Shown here: in pieces, positions 1 to 7,741 of the stretch
How positions within the stretch are numbered: position 1 is the first letter of the stretch
Layout: every line of letters begins with the position of its first letter
NCBI GenBank assembly: GCA_045614225.1
Contig: JAZLCO010000026.1
Location: 1 to 18,649, forward strand
Direction: 5' to 3'
DNA from: UBA9715 sp045614225
GTDB taxonomy: Bacteria; Actinomycetota; Coriobacteriia; Coriobacteriales; Eggerthellaceae
Length of the DNA stretch: 18,649 nt
Translations under genes and position numbers: made by a program
The notes under the pieces: model-generated
Seen by the model: only the letters and a program-made list of their open reading frames with translations
The model's database searches: none
What the model was told of the DNA's origin: nothing

Positions 1-26
1 GTCCCTGTCTTTACTATGGAGGACTT

Positions 27-740
27 ATGGAACGCTCCCTTTCTCCCCGGCTCAAAGCCTGCTGCGGCTATGTGCGGCAGGGCGACCGGGTTGCCGGCGA
101 TGCCGTCGATGAGATTGACGACTCGGTCATCGGCGTGGGCGACACGAGGGCCCAGCTGGCGCAGATCCAGGCCGTCCACCGCGAGAACCGCATGGCCGGA
201 AGCGCGCTTGCGGGCGAGTGGTACGACGTGCTCGACGGGCTTTCGGGGCGCCCGGAGTCCGACCGGGCCGCGCTGGCGTTCGGCGCCGGTGCGGAGTTCG
301 CCCTTTCCGAGGAAGAGTTCGTCGTCAAGTGGGGTGCCGCCATCGACGCCTATTACGACGATTACAGCGACGGCGTCGGCCGCGACGTGCCGCTTTGCGG
401 GTACGGCGAGGCGATGGCGCGCGCTGCCTGGAAATGGCGCATCGACCCGCGTCTCTGCGCCGCCGTGAGCGTGACCGAGTCCTCCGGCGGGCTGTACTGC
501 ATACGCCCCCACAACGCCTGGGGCTGGGGCGCGGCCGATTCCGATTCCTACAACCTGGCTTGGGAGTGGGGTAGTTGGGAAGAGGCCATAGAAGCCTGGC
601 ACGAGGGCGTTGCGACTTCGACCACCGGCCTTGCCGACGCCGCGAGCGTCGAGGAGTTCGGAAGCGTGTATGCGTCGAGCCCGGCGTGGCCCGCCAACAC
701 CGCGACATACATGCAGGAGGTCGGCGACCATGCGCGTTAG
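27..740 (+). CDS. Lysozyme/transglycosylase-like protein (237 aa)
   Basis: The C-terminal half (about residues 113-225) reads like a lysozyme-fold or lytic transglycosylase domain. YGEAMARAAWKWRIDPRLCA leads into VSVTESSGG, where Glu141 matches the usual catalytic Glu of an AAxxxVESS-type motif, followed by a Trp/Gly-rich stretch and a late SPAWPANTATYM segment. Such enzymes cut the peptidoglycan glycan strand; in mobile elements they open the wall for a transfer apparatus. The N-terminal 80 residues are hydrophilic, with no signal peptide or membrane segment, so export is not explained. The ATG at 27 is chosen because GGAGGA (18-23) precedes it; the overlapping ATG at 16 lies before that site. 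Another element gene probably lies upstream, outside the window. Substrate and specificity cannot be told from sequence. Confidence 0.62.
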   Translation: MERSLSPRLKACCGYVRQGDRVAGDAVDEIDDSVIGVGDTRAQLAQIQAVHRENRMAGSALAGEWYDVLDGLSGRPESDRAALAFGAGAEFALSEEEFVVKWGAAIDAYYDDYSDGVGRDVPLCGYGEAMARAAWKWRIDPRLCAAVSVTESSGGLYCIRPHNAWGWGAADSDSYNLAWEWGSWEEAIEAWHEGVATSTTGLADAASVEEFGSVYASSPAWPANTATYMQEVGDHAR

Positions 741-813
741 CAGCCAGCCGAAGAGGACCCGGGCGCCTGCCTGGAGGGGCGCACCCGGCGCAGGAGGAGC
801 CCCTCCTCCATAA
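730..813 (+). CDS. Possible 27-residue coupled small ORF
   Basis: An ATG at 730 lies inside the last codons of the lysozyme-like gene, 9 nt after a strong AGGAGG (715-720). It opens a 27-codon frame rich in Pro, Arg, Gly and Ala that ends at TAA 811-813. The site could allow translational coupling, but the composition is unremarkable and no family is recognisable. A 6-bp hairpin with a 4-nt loop (792-807) sits in its last codons. It could equally be a chance ribosome-binding-site look-alike. Confidence 0.25.
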   Translation: MRVSSQPKRTRAPAWRGAPGAGGAPPP

Positions 814-886
814 ACGTGCCGCGTACGAGTAGGGGATGTGGGCTGTTCGCCCGGCAACGGGCGAGGTCAAGTTTAAGGAGAAACCG

Positions 887-2842
887 ATGATGATTGAAAA
901 CGCGACTATGAAACGCAGCAGGATGGTTATCAAATGGGCGGCGATCGCCATGGCGGCCTTGGCGTTGGCCTGCGCCGTGGGCGCCGGGCTCGCATGGGCC
1001 GGACCAGATGGCGACGACCCGTTCGCAGAGCTCAATGACGTGTCAGCAACGAACGGCGAGGGAGCGGTCGCCAGCAAGGACGGCGGCGAGGGCGAAGATC
1101 CTGCCCCTGAAATCGAAGAGCCCGATGCCGAGAATGAGGAAGGCGGCGCTCGTGGGGTGTCGCAACCGGACGACGGCCTGGATATCGAAGATGCGGGAAC
1201 CGTGCTTCCCGGCGCGTTCGCCAAGGACGAGTACACGGTGAAGGTCGGCGAGACCGTCGTGGTCGGCTTCCTCCCCGAAGCGTCCGATGCGGACAGCGAC
1301 GACGAGGCGCGCGCCAAATGGCACGACGAGTGGCTGAAAGCCGTCAATTCCGCAGGTGCGGACCTCTCGTCTGAAAGCGGCTGGCTCGAGGCGGAGGATT
1401 CCGAGGGCAACGCGATCGACTACAGCGGCATCACCGGCATCGTGACATCGGACAAGAAGACCTTCGAGCTGTTCGGCGAGTTCCCGGAGTACAAGGTCGA
1501 CGACGAGGGGGTCGAGTACCGCTGGTGGTACGGGCTTCTGGGCAAGGCCCAGAAGGCAGGCGATGTCGAGCTGTCCATCGCATATTACCAGGAGGACGGC
1601 GAGGTCCTGGTCGCCGACACGTGCACCGTCCATGTGGTCGAGCCGTCCGGAACCAAGCGAGCGGCGGCCAAGGGCGCGAAAGCCGCCTCGGAGCCCGATG
1701 CCGAGGGCGCGGGCACCGAAGTGAAGACGGCGGAGAGCGGCCAAGATCCCGAATCCACGGACTCGAAGGACGCAAACGGCTCGACCGACGGCACCGCCGG
1801 TGCTGACGGCGCCTCCAAGGGCGCCGATACGGCAGGAGCCTACGAGGGCGCCTCCAAGGGCGCGGATGCGACGTCCGATGGCTCCTCCGCGACGAAGGAC
1901 GGGTCTTCGACAACGGCAGATGGGTCTTCGACGGCGACCGACGGATCGGCGACGACCACGACGGGTTCGGACACGACGACCGACGGATCGGCGACGAGCA
2001 CGACGGGTTCGGACGCGACGACGAGCACGACGGGCTCCGGCACGACCTCCTCGAGCTCGGGCCTCACCTCCAATTCCGCCACCAACACGACCTCGGGGCT
2101 TTCCAGCAACTCTGCAACCGGCACCTCATCGAGTATTTCAAGCACCGGTTCCAATGGGCTCTCGTCCAAGGACGCGACAACCTCGACCTTGGTGACCGAC
2201 TCCTCGAAGCAGCTCCTTTCGACGCCATCCGGGTCGAAGATTGCCGCAAGCCTGTATAGCGACGACCCCGACACGCAAAACGCGTTCGCAGAGTACGCCA
2301 AGAGCACGACCCTCAGCCTGCAGGTCGAGGTCAAGGACAAGTTCGGGGATGCGGCAGAGACCTCCCTGTCGTCGATTGCGAGAACCGCAAACGTTCAAGT
2401 CGCCGAGAGGCTCGACGTCAAGGTTGTCGACGCCAACGGCCAGACGGTCGACATCAAGGACATGAAGCTGGTCGTGAGGGTTTCCGCCGACGATGCCGTG
2501 AAGGCGCTCGACGCCAAGAGCGTGCAGGTATGGTACGTGGACGAGAGCGGCTCGACCGAGAAGAGCACTGCCGAGCTCGTCAACGGCTATCTGAACTGGT
2601 CGACCACGCACTTGAGCAATTACGCCGTGCTTGGCACCAAGGCCACTTCGGGTTCTGGCACGAATACCAACGCCAATTCCACCGCCACTACTGGCAAGAG
2701 CGGGTTGCCCCAGACGGGCGATAGCACGGTCTTCGTCGCGGTGGCCTTGGCGTTCGTTGCGGGGTTCGCTGCCTCGAGCGCGTTGAACGCCCGCAGGCGC
2801 ATAAGGGAAGCTCCATTCGATTTCGGCAAGCCCGCCGAGTAG
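887..2842 (+). CDS. LPQTG cell-wall-anchored surface protein (651 aa)
   Basis: This is an exported protein fixed to peptidoglycan by a sortase. A signal peptide covers about residues 8-38 (basic MKRSRMVIK, hydrophobic core, AWA before Gly). An acidic stretch follows (45-105), then an unrecognised globular domain (about 105-252) and a Ser/Thr/Gly/Asp-rich stalk (about 255-440). A second beta-rich, Ig-like region (about 445-585) precedes the anchor: LPQTG at 607-611, a hydrophobic segment (about 616-636) and a short tail starting with three Arg. The start at 887 follows AAGGAG (875-880) with 6-nt spacing; the longer frame from 836 has no such site and would hide the signal peptide. The stalk contains a 42-bp tandem repeat. 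The subtilase-sortase fusion is encoded 1.2 kb downstream on the opposite strand and could be its anchoring enzyme. The ligand is unknown; adhesion is only a guess. Confidence 0.85.
   Translation: MMIENATMKRSRMVIKWAAIAMAALALACAVGAGLAWAGPDGDDPFAELNDVSATNGEGAVASKDGGEGEDPAPEIEEPDAENEEGGARGVSQPDDGLDIEDAGTVLPGAFAKDEYTVKVGETVVVGFLPEASDADSDDEARAKWHDEWLKAVNSAGADLSSESGWLEAEDSEGNAIDYSGITGIVTSDKKTFELFGEFPEYKVDDEGVEYRWWYGLLGKAQKAGDVELSIAYYQEDGEVLVADTCTVHVVEPSGTKRAAAKGAKAASEPDAEGAGTEVKTAESGQDPESTDSKDANGSTDGTAGADGASKGADTAGAYEGASKGADATSDGSSATKDGSSTTADGSSTATDGSATTTTGSDTTTDGSATSTTGSDATTSTTGSGTTSSSSGLTSNSATNTTSGLSSNSATGTSSSISSTGSNGLSSKDATTSTLVTDSSKQLLSTPSGSKIAASLYSDDPDTQNAFAEYAKSTTLSLQVEVKDKFGDAAETSLSSIARTANVQVAERLDVKVVDANGQTVDIKDMKLVVRVSADDAVKALDAKSVQVWYVDESGSTEKSTAELVNGYLNWSTTHLSNYAVLGTKATSGSGTNTNANSTATTGKSGLPQTGDSTVFVAVALAFVAGFAASSALNARRRIREAPFDFGKPAE
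1939..2022 (+). repeat. Two-copy 42-bp in-frame tandem repeat
   Basis: Positions 1939-1980 and 1981-2022 are adjacent 42-bp copies differing at only a few bases. They encode DGSATTTTGSDTTT and DGSATSTTGSDATT in the stalk of the LPQTG protein. Because 42 is a multiple of three, copy-number change would alter stalk length without breaking the frame. Further degenerate Asp-Gly-Ser-Ser units lie just upstream (about 1880-1938). Confidence 0.85.
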
Positions 2843-2992
2843 CGGGAGCTTCGCTGCGACAAGTTTAGGGATTGCTTCTTGAGGCAGCCGGCTTTGCGCA
2901 TGAGGCGTGGAGCCGGCCGCCATCAGGGAGCATGCGGTTTACCCATGGATGATCGGGAGCCGTTGCGGAGGGCTCGGAGAGGCGGCGCTGCA

Positions 2993-3232
2993 ATGTCGAT
3001 AAAACAGGTGAGCGTGCGGGGGAAGCAATTCAGCGTGGACACTTTGCACGCAGAGGACGTGGGACCCGGCGCCCTCATCTACTTGAAGAACGCCCGCAAG
3101 GCGTATCGCATCGTCGCGGAGGACGGAGCCGACATGATCCTGCGCAACATGAGGCATCCCGAGATGCTGGATGCCGTCACGCCCGAGTGGATTTGCGAGA
3201 ACTGCTACCTGATGGAACCCTGCGGGGAGTGA
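2993..3232 (+). CDS. Small unrecognised protein with a C-terminal Cys cluster (79 aa)
   Basis: I do not recognise a family. The frame from ATG 2993 gives a compact protein starting MSIKQVSVRGKQF and ending with WICENCYLMEPCGE, a CxxC pair plus a third Cys that could bind a metal or form a disulfide. There is no signal peptide or membrane segment, so it is probably cytoplasmic. GGAGAGG (2977-2983) serves as a slightly distant ribosome binding site; an alternative in-frame ATG at 2945 would add 16 Arg-rich residues with no better site. Codon use is normal for the region, which supports a real gene. It lies 150 bp after the LPQTG gene on the same strand and converges on the NERD gene. The 161 bp between the two show no clear terminator. 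Confidence 0.5.
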   Translation: MSIKQVSVRGKQFSVDTLHAEDVGPGALIYLKNARKAYRIVAEDGADMILRNMRHPEMLDAVTPEWICENCYLMEPCGE

Positions 3233-3393
3233 TGCTTGGATGGGGCGCCGCACAAATCGCTAATCAAGCGCAGTCTGGCATGGCGGCCTTAAGATGAGCA
3301 TGGGCGATTGCTGCACGACATGTGACATCATCGGCGACGGAGTAGGTCACTGCTTTGTTTAGGTTAAGCTCCGCGATACCCGCCAGATTGCCC

Positions 3394-4038
3394 TTATTTG
3401 AATCGATTGACCCTAATGGCATGCGCTTTCGCCGCATTTTTGGTTGAGTTGGCTGTAAGGGCATCGAGTTTTACTTGCAGTTCAGCAAACGTTGCTTCAT
3501 CGAACAAAACTTCGCGTGATTTCAGGTCGGCACGCAGTTCGCGCAGTAAGTGGTGCCTGCGCAGTATGCGGTACTCGTCCGTATCAGACGGTACTTTTTT
3601 CAGTTCACAACGCTCGGAAAACACTATGTAGGACACAAACTGATCGGTTGGAAGTCCAAGGTATCTCGAAAGGGCGCCCACGTGCGTGCGGTTCTGCTTG
3701 ATGGGGTTGTAGAAGCGGCTCTTTTCCGAACGGTTGAGGCTTGCTGTCCACTTCATCTGGTCGGCGCTGCCGAATATCCAACCAGAATAATTCTTCGACT
3801 CGAAGACGAAGACGCCCCTCTCATGCAGCATCAGCACATCTATCTCCGCGGTTCCGACCTTGCCGTGCGAGTTGGGGACAAGCAGGTTTGCGTACGTTAC
3901 CAATCGTCCTTTCACGTTGTCGTGATTAAGGGCGTACTCGATTAAGTACTCTCCAAGATGCCCCTTGCCGCGCATGCCATGTGCTACGGTTAGCAGCAGG
4001 TTCGGCTCCTCGCCATTTATTCGTGCGATTATTCCCAT
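3394..4038 (-). CDS. NERD domain (nuclease-related) protein (214 aa)
   Basis: The protein matches the NERD domain, a PD-(D/E)xK-type nuclease-like fold. It shows GKGHLGEYLIEYAL near residues 25-37 (conserved Glu30), EIDVLMLHERGVFVFESKNY at 65-84 with Asp67, Glu80 and Lys82 forming a complete acid-acid-ExK set, then the usual WxxG and NPIKQNRTHVGAL (111-123). The remaining 80 residues are Leu/Arg-rich helix without a second known domain. No signal peptide is present. The ATG at 4038 follows AGGAG with 8-nt spacing. It is the last gene of the minus-strand set, 25 bp after the subtilase-sortase gene, so co-transcription is likely even though that partner acts outside the cell. The region is visibly less GC-rich than its neighbours, suggesting a separate origin. 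NERD proteins are often linked to DNA processing or defence; the substrate here is unknown. Confidence 0.85.
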   Translation of the reverse strand: MGIIARINGEEPNLLLTVAHGMRGKGHLGEYLIEYALNHDNVKGRLVTYANLLVPNSHGKVGTAEIDVLMLHERGVFVFESKNYSGWIFGSADQMKWTASLNRSEKSRFYNPIKQNRTHVGALSRYLGLPTDQFVSYIVFSERCELKKVPSDTDEYRILRRHHLLRELRADLKSREVLFDEATFAELQVKLDALTANSTKNAAKAHAIRVNRFK

Positions 4039-4063
4039 GCAGATTCTCCTAGCATAGACGTCA

Positions 4064-6289
4064 TCACAGCTCCTCCTCGCCCACGTAGACGCAGGTCACG
4101 ACGTAGCGGTGCGCGGGGTCGGCCGGCACCGTGCAGGTGGACAGCTGCAGGACGCGGTCGGACGCGGGGTCGAGCGGGCCGCGGCGCTTGTACCCCAGGA
4201 AGGTGTCCGGGTCGGGGTTGGACAGCTCGGCGAAGTAGTCGCCCAGGTCGGCCGCGTCCGCCTGGTCGACGTCCTCGATGGCGCGGGAGTTGAACAGGTA
4301 CGCGCCCACGACCCGGTACTCCAGCCGCCTGCCCGGCAGGTACACGTAGGCCCTCTCGTGCCCTGCGAAGAAGGCCGCGCCCTCGAACGCGTGCAGCGAC
4401 GTGAGCGCGAGGTCCCCCGCGGCGAACGAGTGGCCGTAGACCGCGGTCACCGAATCCGACATGCCGGCGTCGCCCGTCGTGTAGGCGCAGCCTATCGCGG
4501 ACGGGTTGCCGAGGGAGTCGTGGCCGAGATAGTAGGAGCCGTCCCCCTCGCGTCTGGCGAGCGGCAGGCTCACCTCCGTGCCGGGCACGTAGAGCCAGCC
4601 GAATACGTCGGGGTTGGCCGCCATGGCGCGCCCGAGCGCCGCCGGTATGGCGTCCGCTCCCGTGGACTGCAGGCGCTCCTGGTAGGAGGCCTGCAGGGCC
4701 GTAAGCTGAGCATCATCGGAGGGTCCGGTGAAGGGGGAGCTGGGAGGCGTCCATCCCACGGCCGCGGCGGCATCAAGAAGCCCGTAGCCGTAATAATCAT
4801 CGCGGCCTGTTGTTCCCAAATCCTCCGCCGTAGATTCAAGACGGCTCTCGATCTGGTACGGCGTCCAAGAAGGGTGCCGTACCCTAAGCAACGCTGCTGC
4901 TGCGGCAACCTGGGGAGCGGCGAAGGAAGTGCCGCTGTCGGAGCCGTATGCATTATTGTTAGTCGTGGAGTAAGCCGCGGCCCCCTGGGTGCAGATGTCT
5001 ACTGTGTAATTCGCGGTCGAGCTGGAAGCGCGGCTCTTGGAGCTGTCGACAGATGCCACTCCTATGACGTTTGATAGCGCGGCAGGATACTCCACGACGT
5101 TGTTTGACTCTCCGGTGTTGCCCGCAGCGGCCACAAAGACGACGTCGTAATCCGCGACCAAGTCGTCTATGCTCCCCTGGCACAAAAGATAGCAAGCGAT
5201 GCCGCTGATAAAGCCGAACCAGCCGTCAGAGGGAATCCCAAGGCTCATGTTCACCACGTCGGGCTTCTCCGACAGGCCGTGCAAGTACCCGAGCCCTTCC
5301 GCGAGGTCCCAGACGTTACCGTTGCCATTACTGTCCAGCACCCTGACGGGAAGGATGCTGGCGTTGTAGGAGCATCCCGCAATCCCGGTGGTGTTGTTGG
5401 CTTCGGCGGAGACGATCCCCGACACGCGCGTGCCGTGGCCGGATGAGTCCGTGAAATTCGCGTCGAACTGTCCGCCCTCTATTGCGTCATATGCATCGGT
5501 TGTATCGATTACGTCCTCGAGGTCCGGATGATGGAAGGTGATGCCCGTGTCCAGCACCGCCACCTTGGCCGACCCGCTGCAGCGGACGACGTCCCAAGCC
5601 TGCCTGAAGCGCGACAAGGTCAAATAGCCTTGCTGAGCGATATACGGGTCGTCGGTGCCCCACGATGCCGCGCTCGCCACGTTTGGGAAGGCGAACTCCA
5701 CTTCGGTAGCGGCGTCCATGATACGCTTCGCCTCTTCAAGCGGGTCGACTCCATCGTCGCCGAAGAAGAAGATGGAGGCGGTGTATCCGCAGCATGGGCG
5801 AGCAGTGCTTCTCGGACCGAGGACCGCGCCGGCCTCCTGCGCTATCTCTAACCTGCGCGATACGGGGACATCCTCTCCCAAGACGACGATGAGCTCCCCG
5901 GCAACCCATCGGAAGCCGTCTTCTCCCTCGTAGTGGGCATATTCGTATCTGCCTGATGCGGGAATCTCGCCCTTCCAGGACTTGTCATGCCAGTTCGCAC
6001 TATACTCCTCCCACGCCTTCAAGTCTGAGAACTCGTCTTGCTGTGGCGCATCGACGATCACCCTTCCGTATTCGCCAGGCTCGTATTCCCCAAGCTTCTC
6101 CGCGTAGATGGAAGAATCCGAAGCGAAATCATCAATCAAGACCGGCGCGTAGCCTTCCTCTGGTGTCGGGGGGATGGCAGCGGCGACCCCAAAAGCCAAA
6201 CAGACTGATACGGCAAGCACAACAACGGCGGCAGCCACGTTGAAGACAACGATATTCCTTCGAAGACGAATCTTCCCAGCATGCCCCAT
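4064..6289 (-). CDS. Subtilisin-like (S8) protease fused to a class B-like sortase (741 aa)
   Basis: This is a two-enzyme, membrane-anchored surface protein. Numbering from ATG 6289: transmembrane helix about 11-39; prodomain-like region about 85-205 (AWEEYSANWHDKSWKGE, then VAGELIVVL to VEFAFPN); S8 domain about 225-510 with Asp247 (VAVLDTGI), His285 (SGHGT), oxyanion Asn391 (AAAGNTG) and Ser455 (GTSFAAP); linker; sortase domain about 555-741 with NPDVFGWLYVPGT, His620 (VYGHSF), Cys719 (LSTCT) and Arg728 (HRYVV). All catalytic residues of both enzymes are present. NPDVxGWxxxPGT and the YYLGHD motif point to the SrtB class. A GTG at 6298 is in frame, but AAGGAG is well spaced only for ATG 6289. 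The gene lies 64 bp after a prodomain-like partner gene and 25 bp before the NERD gene. The sortase may anchor the LPQTG protein encoded nearby; that pairing is inferred. Confidence 0.9.
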   Translation of the reverse strand: MGHAGKIRLRRNIVVFNVAAAVVVLAVSVCLAFGVAAAIPPTPEEGYAPVLIDDFASDSSIYAEKLGEYEPGEYGRVIVDAPQQDEFSDLKAWEEYSANWHDKSWKGEIPASGRYEYAHYEGEDGFRWVAGELIVVLGEDVPVSRRLEIAQEAGAVLGPRSTARPCCGYTASIFFFGDDGVDPLEEAKRIMDAATEVEFAFPNVASAASWGTDDPYIAQQGYLTLSRFRQAWDVVRCSGSAKVAVLDTGITFHHPDLEDVIDTTDAYDAIEGGQFDANFTDSSGHGTRVSGIVSAEANNTTGIAGCSYNASILPVRVLDSNGNGNVWDLAEGLGYLHGLSEKPDVVNMSLGIPSDGWFGFISGIACYLLCQGSIDDLVADYDVVFVAAAGNTGESNNVVEYPAALSNVIGVASVDSSKSRASSSTANYTVDICTQGAAAYSTTNNNAYGSDSGTSFAAPQVAAAAALLRVRHPSWTPYQIESRLESTAEDLGTTGRDDYYGYGLLDAAAAVGWTPPSSPFTGPSDDAQLTALQASYQERLQSTGADAIPAALGRAMAANPDVFGWLYVPGTEVSLPLARREGDGSYYLGHDSLGNPSAIGCAYTTGDAGMSDSVTAVYGHSFAAGDLALTSLHAFEGAAFFAGHERAYVYLPGRRLEYRVVGAYLFNSRAIEDVDQADAADLGDYFAELSNPDPDTFLGYKRRGPLDPASDRVLQLSTCTVPADPAHRYVVTCVYVGEEEL

Positions 6290-6353
6290 GCTAACCACGC
6301 TCCTTTCAGCTTGCAGTCATTGCAAAAACCTTTTGAATGCCAGGCGATTCATG

Positions 6354-7016
6354 TCACCAAGACGTGTCAGGGTAGTCCATCTCCGGGAAAGGCAGGAAAA
6401 CATCGTCCAAACGAACCCAGTCGCTATTCCCGTGATAATCATGTTCAGATGCCTCGGCCATCTCGGAAACCTCCTTAGCTTTCGCATACACGTCGGTCAG
6501 CTCGTCAAAGTAGAGCAGGAAGTACTGGACCGTCCTGCCCTCTTCGTCCTCGGAACGAATCGCTTCTTCGTGCAGGAGGTAGGACTCGCCTGCCCCAACA
6601 AGCTCAGCCAGACTAGCCGCCTCTCCGTCTTTTGCGCCATCGATGAAGCGCCAGCGAACACAACCCGCGACAAACGCGTTGGCCCCCCCGCGATCCGCCC
6701 TCTCGTCTTCCCCGATTCGTGTACCTCTGTAACTGGCAACTATGTAGCGATAGCCCTTAGGGTGCTCGCCGTTCCAATATGGGTCGCGCCAATTGGCCAG
6801 CCAATCCTCCCACGCTGTCTCGCTCGAGAAGGCCTCTCGACCAGGCATGGAGGTTGCAACGTGTGCAGGCATGCCCATTTCCGTATCGGCAACTCCCCAC
6901 CAGCCCACATATGCGCCGAAGAGCGCTATGGGAACAAGCAACGCTGCCATCGCGAGCGCTGCCGCGAACACGATTGCAACGACTTTGAAAACCTTCGCAC
7001 TGCCCACATCCGTCAT
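6354..7016 (-). CDS. Membrane-anchored stand-alone subtilase prodomain-like protein (220 aa)
   Basis: A short cytoplasmic N terminus and one transmembrane helix (about residues 9-38) are followed by an outside domain. Residues 67-97, with AWEDWLANWRDPYWNGEHP, match the segment before the catalytic domain of the next gene product (AWEEYSANWHDKSWKGEIP). The rest (VAGCVRWRF, ELVGAGESYLL, VQYFLLYFDELTDVYAKA) follows the same order as that protein's propeptide. It ends where the protease domain would begin, so no catalytic domain is present. The ATG at 7016 follows GAGAGG; the longer upstream frame is low-quality sequence. It is the first gene of the minus-strand set, 64 bp before the subtilase-sortase gene. 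By analogy with I9-type propeptides it could fold or inhibit the protease in trans, or act as a membrane receptor. That role is inferred from alignment by eye. Confidence 0.75.
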   Translation of the reverse strand: MTDVGSAKVFKVVAIVFAAALAMAALLVPIALFGAYVGWWGVADTEMGMPAHVATSMPGREAFSSETAWEDWLANWRDPYWNGEHPKGYRYIVASYRGTRIGEDERADRGGANAFVAGCVRWRFIDGAKDGEAASLAELVGAGESYLLHEEAIRSEDEEGRTVQYFLLYFDELTDVYAKAKEVSEMAEASEHDYHGNSDWVRLDDVFLPFPEMDYPDTSW

Positions 7017-7444
7017 TGCCCAGACCTCTCTATGAGCCGATAATCGAAAGCGCCAACCTGCGGACTCACGCTCCGCGGTTGACCTCGCGCGCCCCGGGCT
7101 GGCCGACGGCGGGGGCGCCGGCTCGGACGCTTTCTGCTTGACGGCGCCTCGATTGTTCCGGCACCTTCGGCCGCGTGCCGGATACTGTTGCCGAAGCCAG
7201 GGCCGGTCTCGTTTCCTGCGTCCGTTATCCGCGGGAGGGCGGCCCATAGATGGGGCGTCAAGCACATTATGCTGGGAGTACCGTGCGCGTTCAACGCGCC
7301 CGAATGTGCATCGCGCACATCCGGGCCCCTCCATTCTGGCAATGCGTCATGCTGGCGGAGGGGCTTGCTCCGCCCGGGTCGGGGTGCTTGCTTCGCTGCG
7401 GAGTTCTGCCAACCTTGCGTTGCGGAAATTTATGCATTACAATT
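7017..7444. other. Intergenic region between the surface operon and the toxin-antitoxin pair
   Basis: No convincing gene is visible in these 428 bases. They lie between two divergently transcribed units and should hold both promoters; only the rightward one can be recognised (7415-7443). Two hairpins occur: 7299-7325 (11-bp arms with one mismatch, 5-nt loop) and 7325-7364 (8-bp arms GCCCCTCC/GGAGGGGC). Frames crossing the region have poor composition and no ribosome binding sites. Confidence 0.5.
7325..7364. repeat. Hairpin with GCCCCTCC/GGAGGGGC arms, left of the toxin-antitoxin pair
   Basis: Arms 7325-7332 and 7357-7364 are perfectly complementary (8 bp) around a 24-nt loop. A very similar hairpin with the same GGCGGAGGGGC arm lies at 8107-8144, on the other side of the toxin-antitoxin pair. 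No T run follows, so it is not a standard terminator. Confidence 0.55.
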
Positions 7445-7449
7445 ATGCA
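7415..7449 (+). promoter_or_regulatory. Toxin-antitoxin promoter with a possible operator
   Basis: TTGCGT (7415-7420) and TACAAT (7438-7443) are 17 bp apart, a good sigma70-type pair. The predicted transcript starts near 7450, just before the AAGGAGGT site of the toxin gene. A direct repeat TTATGCA occurs at 7430-7436 and 7443-7449, 13 bp apart and flanking the -10 box. It also forms the dyad TGCAT/ATGCA. Ribbon-helix-helix antitoxins often bind such paired sites to repress their own operon; this use is inferred. Confidence 0.55.
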
Positions 7450-7468
7450 GTACAAAAAGGAGGTACCG

Positions 7469-7738
7469 TTGGCGAACCTGATCGTCCACAAGCGCGTGGC
7501 CGAGAGGCATCCGGAGCTCACCGAGGAGGGCGTCAGGACCGCGTGGGAGAACGCGCTTGTGTCGACGCCCCGTATCGCCAAGGACCCCGACGAGTACGTG
7601 GCGCTGGGCTTCGACGGCGACGGCAGGCTCCTCGAGGTGGTGGCTACGAGGCTGCGCGGCGGGGATTGGCTCATCTTCCACGCCACGACGCCCCCTTCGG
7701 ACAAGACGTTCCGGGAACTGGGGATCGAGAGGAGGTAG
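7469..7738 (+). CDS. BrnT-like toxin of a toxin-antitoxin pair (89 aa)
   Basis: The small protein has the layout of BrnT/RelE-like ribonuclease toxins. An N-terminal helix (HKRVAERHPELTEEGVRTAW) precedes a beta-sheet core, YVALGFDGDGRLLEVVATRL then DWLIFHATTPPSDKTFRELG, which parallels the usual BrnT order of 'GRLLxVVxT' and 'IRIISARxA'. Such toxins cleave RNA when free of antitoxin. The start is taken as TTG at 7469 because a consensus AAGGAGGT (7457-7464) lies right before it. An in-frame ATG at 7445 would begin at about the predicted transcript start. The stop is 3 nt before the antitoxin start, giving the toxin-first order typical of brnTA. Family assignment is by eye and weak; the two-gene context supports it. 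Confidence 0.6.
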   Translation: MANLIVHKRVAERHPELTEEGVRTAWENALVSTPRIAKDPDEYVALGFDGDGRLLEVVATRLRGGDWLIFHATTPPSDKTFRELGIERR

Positions 7739-7741
7739 CCC

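Noticed and set aside
1043..1744. Long minus-strand frame antisense to the LPQTG gene
   Set aside because: High-GC genes commonly leave an open antisense frame; the sense strand has a signal peptide, anchor and ribosome binding site.
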